A stretch of DNA of 64,000 nt from JABWCE01 sp964617955 (GTDB taxonomy: Bacteria; Bacteroidota; Bacteroidia; NS11-12g; UBA9320). Shown here one piece after another: positions 61,778 through 64,000 of the stretch (position 1 is the stretch's first letter; each line of letters opens with the position of its first letter). The position numbers and the translations under genes were made by a program. A model generated the notes under the pieces. It worked only from the letters and a program-made list of their open reading frames with translations, ran no database searches and had not been told where the DNA came from. The stretch is taken from NCBI GenBank assembly GCA_964617955.1, contig CAZTXB010000006.1, positions 122,126 through 186,125 on the forward strand. The letters run 5' to 3'.

Positions 61778-61900
61778 CCCCGTAGGGTTGCCTTACAAGA
61801 TTTCATCTTGTAGACTTCTTAGGAAGTATAAGTATTATAACACAATTTGGTTTCCCCTTGGGAAAAATAGATCTAGATTTTTAGGCAACCCTATATTTTT
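61778..61900 (+). ncRNA. Structured RNA between RT and SLATT genes (candidate RT template)
   Basis: The 129-nt gap folds as a closed multi-hairpin unit. A perfect 11-bp stem TAGGGTTGCCT/AGGCAACCCTA (61783-61793 with 61883-61893) encloses an 8-bp hairpin with 3-nt loop (61794-61801, 61805-61812), a 5-bp hairpin (61814-61818, 61823-61827), a 6-bp hairpin TTTCCC/GGGAAA (61851-61856, 61860-61865) and an A/U stem AAAAAT/ATTTTT (61863-61868, 61877-61882; overlaps the third by 3 nt, so alternatives exist). TATTTTTAT follows the closing stem, and the SLATT ATG is 14 nt further on. The a1/a2-like closure resembles retron or DRT RNAs in form. Confidence 0.65.
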
Positions 61901-61906
61901 ATCAAT

Positions 61907-62521
61907 ATGAATTACGCTGAAACACTCTGCACAAAACTTTGGAAAACAAAAGGAGCAAGGTTTTTAGCTCATAAAAGATTGGAGTCTTTAAATAGATACT
62001 CTACATATTCAATTTCATTAAATTCAATTTATGTCATAATTTTAAGCTTACTTTCTTTACAACAATTTCAATATTTAAGTAATTTCACATCAGATCTTTT
62101 ATCTTTACTTACTTTATTTTTATCAGTTCTCATTATTGTTACTAGCATTATTGAAAATTCCAAGAATTATTCGGTAAATGCAGAATTACATCACCAGTGT
62201 GGTAAAGAGCTGAACTTGATTTACGAAAAATTGATTCAGATAAAGAATAACTATGATTCTAATTCAGATGACAAAGCAGAAGTAAATAAATTAGGAATCA
62301 AGTATCAGGAGATAATAGATAAGTATTCTGTTAATCACTCCACTTTAGATTATCAGAAGTTTTTAGTTTCAAATAAAATTGAGGAGTATAAAGATTTACG
62401 TTTCCCAATAATTTACATTATTTGGTTTGAAATCAGGACCTATTTTTGGGTGTTTCTTTCAGCTATAGCTCCATTAATATTTATATTAGTATTTGTTCTC
62501 AAGTATAAACAAAATGCTTAA
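61907..62521 (+). CDS. SLATT-domain membrane effector (pore-former type)
   Basis: 204 residues. N-terminal helix (LWKTKGARFLAHKRLESLNRYSTYSISLNSIY) runs into two membrane helices (~38-54 and ~63-84: LLSLLTLFLSVLIIVTSIIENSKNY), a helical cytosolic part (HHQCGKELNLIYEKL) and a third hydrophobic segment near the C-terminus (WVFLSAIAPLIFILVFVL). W-K-T..R...RL..L...S..S and ENSKNYS..AELHHQC are SLATT traits (SMODS- and SLOG-associating 2TM effector). From memory, one SLATT family (SLATT_5) pairs with RT genes. Predicted to damage the membrane and stop infected cells. Overlaps dpnA by 8 nt. Confidence 0.82.
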   Translation: MNYAETLCTKLWKTKGARFLAHKRLESLNRYSTYSISLNSIYVIILSLLSLQQFQYLSNFTSDLLSLLTLFLSVLIIVTSIIENSKNYSVNAELHHQCGKELNLIYEKLIQIKNNYDSNSDDKAEVNKLGIKYQEIIDKYSVNHSTLDYQKFLVSNKIEEYKDLRFPIIYIIWFEIRTYFWVFLSAIAPLIFILVFVLKYKQNA

Positions 62522-63821
62522 ACCATATTTCGCATCAAAAGATAAAAACTTCTATCTCTTGAAAGGGGATACTATGGATCTTTTATCACAATTTGAACAT
62601 AAGTTCGATATGGTTTTTGCCGACCCACCCTATTTCTTATCAAATAACGGACTTTCAATTCAAAACGGACAAATAGTAAGTGTAAATAAAGGTAAGTGGG
62701 ATAAATCTGAGGGTTTTGAATTTGTAAATGACTTCAATAGAAAATGGCTTTCGTTGGTTCGTGATAAAATGAAAGATGACGCCACCATTTGGATAAGCGG
62801 AACTATGCATAACATTTTTTCAGTCGGACAAATTTTAACAGAATTAGGATTTAAAATTTTGAATGTTATTACTTGGGAAAAGACTAATCCACCACCAAAT
62901 TTTTCTTGTCGTTTTTTCACGTATTCGACCGAACAAATTATTTGGGCTAGAAAGAGTGAGAAGGTTCCTCATTATTACAACTATGAATTAATGAAGCAAT
63001 TGAATGATGACAAACAAATGAAAGATGTTTGGAAACTCCCAGCAATTGCTCCTTGGGAAAAAGCTTGTGGTAAACATCCGACACAAAAACCTCTTTCTGT
63101 TTTAACTCGTTTGATTTTAGCATCTACCAAACCGAATGCTTGGATACTTGACCCTTTTACTGGTGGTAGTACGACAGGCATTGCAGCAAATTTAGCAAAC
63201 AGACGATTTTTAGGAATCGACCAAGAAGAAGATTTTTTGAATATTAGTAAAAAACGGAAATTAGAAATTGAAAATCCTGCAACTGCCGAACTGTTTAGAA
63301 ATAGAATTGCTGGTTTCATTGACAAAAAACAATTTTCGTTATTTATTGAAAACGAAGCACCGACAACTGATGTTAAAGTGGCACTGGGTTTTTGCCGTTC
63401 TAATGAACTCAAAACATTGAAAACAAGCAATACTTTTTATTTCCACGCAATCGAAAGTAATAATGCTGTTAAGGACTTTCCATCAGGCATTCTAGACGCT
63501 ACACGACTTCTAATTTATTCAGGTGGCAGAAGCAAACCTATTAATTTAACAGGACACTACTCCGAAATAAAATCAATTGAATTAAAACACAAATCAAAAA
63601 TTAAAGGCAAAGAAAAATCGGAGACAGAATTTTATTATGAAATTATTTTAGAGGACTGTTTCAAAGAAACTGATGACCTGAAATTTACTATAAATACAAA
63701 AAAACTATTTGACAAATCAGACGACAAAAACAGCAAATTATTACAACAATTTTTACCTGCATTAACAACGTGGGACAGAATAATTAAATCAATCGACAAG
63801 ACCAATGCCAACGCTTCGTAG
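62514..63821 (+). CDS. dpnA: DpnA-like beta-class adenine-N6 methyltransferase with C-terminal extension
   Basis: 435 residues from ATG 62514, inside the last codons of the SLATT gene. Motif IV FADPPYFLSNNGLSIQNGQIVSVNKGKWDK precedes target region ISGTMHNIFSVGQ, ITWEKTNPPPNFSCRFFTYSTEQIIWARK, and then KHPTQKPLSVLTRLI and DPFTGGSTTGIAANLANRRFLGID (motif I): beta-class order, highly similar to pneumococcal DpnA, which methylates GATC also in single-stranded DNA. DpnA is about 268 residues; here ~160 extra C-terminal residues (from ~265: FRNRIAGFIDKKQ ... TNANAS) of unknown fold follow. The stop codon touches the right-end hairpin element. Confidence 0.92.
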   Translation: MLKPYFASKDKNFYLLKGDTMDLLSQFEHKFDMVFADPPYFLSNNGLSIQNGQIVSVNKGKWDKSEGFEFVNDFNRKWLSLVRDKMKDDATIWISGTMHNIFSVGQILTELGFKILNVITWEKTNPPPNFSCRFFTYSTEQIIWARKSEKVPHYYNYELMKQLNDDKQMKDVWKLPAIAPWEKACGKHPTQKPLSVLTRLILASTKPNAWILDPFTGGSTTGIAANLANRRFLGIDQEEDFLNISKKRKLEIENPATAELFRNRIAGFIDKKQFSLFIENEAPTTDVKVALGFCRSNELKTLKTSNTFYFHAIESNNAVKDFPSGILDATRLLIYSGGRSKPINLTGHYSEIKSIELKHKSKIKGKEKSETEFYYEIILEDCFKETDDLKFTINTKKLFDKSDDKNSKLLQQFLPALTTWDRIIKSIDKTNANAS

Positions 63822-63822
63822 T

Positions 63823-63942
63823 CATACACATTTGCAAGCCACACAAAGCCAAGCTCAAACCAAAGCTTGCAAAAGAGTATGCCTACCCAGCCGCACCACA
63901 GACAGACCAACAGACGATCGAGAAGAACAACGAAGGCATAAC
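63823..63942 (+). other. Structured cassette-end element, right copy (possible recombination site)
   Basis: Starts 1 nt after the dpnA stop. Outer stem CATAC/GTATG (63823-63827, 63877-63881), internal loop ACA/AGA, inner 9-bp stem TTTGCAAGC/GCTTGCAAA (63831-63839, 63865-63873), 25-nt loop, then CCCAGCCGCACC (63886-63897). AGGCATAAC (63934-63942) is the reverse complement of GTTATGCCT at 58106 and pairs with TATGCCT at 63879. The rest to 64000 has no gene. Confidence 0.6.
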
Positions 63943-64000
63943 ACGGGTAGCTGTTGCACAACCTTTCAAAACATTGCTTAAATCATCGTTTAATTTATAA

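Noticed and set aside
60395..61900. Classical retron
   Set aside because: The RT lacks the retron NAxxH and VTG motifs, the RNA lies downstream of the RT instead of upstream, and I could not identify a branching G or msr-type order.
60395..61900. Group II intron or diversity-generating retroelement
   Set aside because: No maturase/endonuclease domain, no domain V-like hairpin, no template/variable repeat pair; RT is fused into an operon with effector and methylase.
58012..64000. Canonical integron attC sites
   Set aside because: The hairpins do not contain clear RYYYAAC/GTTRRRY core sites, and the recombinase lacks the IntI-specific insertion; so integron-like is offered only as an analogy.

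Overview
The window looks like a chromosomal segment of a Bacteroidota bacterium (Sphingobacteria/Chitinophagia/Saprospiria-like; the genus cannot be read from the sequence). Signs of this are type IX secretion (T9SS) C-terminal sorting domains, a fused SecDF, DUF2490, DUF4468, DUF5686 and VTC/DUF4956 families, many SusC/OMP-type barrels, frequent TTG/GTG starts, and many exact copies of the Bacteroidota -7 promoter box TAnnTTTG. No rRNA or tRNA gene was recognised.

Region 1 (1-29.3 kb) is mostly ordinary chromosome. It holds a cut-off lipoprotein gene and a DUF2490 barrel. A five-gene operon follows: T9SS repeat protein, lipoprotein, YD-repeat protein, VTC domain, DUF4956. Then come two AT-rich secreted genes, a leftward operon for an M14 peptidase, aspartylglucosaminidase and CutC, then PepD, a GT2, a Wzi/RemB-like barrel, LigA, a methyltransferase, a seven-repeat T9SS protein, WaaA, a Spy-like lipoprotein, a sugar aminotransferase with UDP-glucose dehydrogenase, YqeY and a GT39-like membrane protein.

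Region 2 (29.4-37.1 kb) is a leftward cluster that I read as a chaperone-usher-like surface-fibre system. It has four related ~183-residue secreted subunits, a fifth divergent subunit, a two-Ig-domain periplasmic chaperone-like protein and an 898-residue outer-membrane barrel with N- and C-terminal Ig-like domains. One subunit gene and its upstream region are duplicated as a 781-bp direct repeat with only two silent differences.

Region 3 (37.4-56.8 kb) is housekeeping and envelope: SecDF, DUF5686 barrel, esterase, glutathione peroxidase, ApaG, an M1-M23-BCP operon, DUF4468 protein, flavin reductase, PDH E2 and a TonB-receptor-like barrel. A REP-like palindrome occurs here singly at 50.65 kb and as part of an exact 148-bp tandem array at 53.0-53.8 kb.

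Region 4 (56.9-64.0 kb) is a defence island. A tyrosine recombinase is followed by an AT-rich operon: XRE regulator, DpnM-type methylase, DpnII endonuclease, a reverse transcriptase, a 129-nt highly structured gap, a SLATT membrane effector and a DpnA-type methylase. The RT, putative ncRNA and SLATT effector are nested inside the DpnII restriction-modification operon. Both ends of the operon carry a hairpin of the same design (different stem sequences, same ACA/AGA internal loop, shared CCCA(G)CCGCACC tail), which suggests an integron-like or recombinase-mobilised cassette. This RT-ncRNA-SLATT module and the fibre cluster are the two best candidates for undescribed systems.
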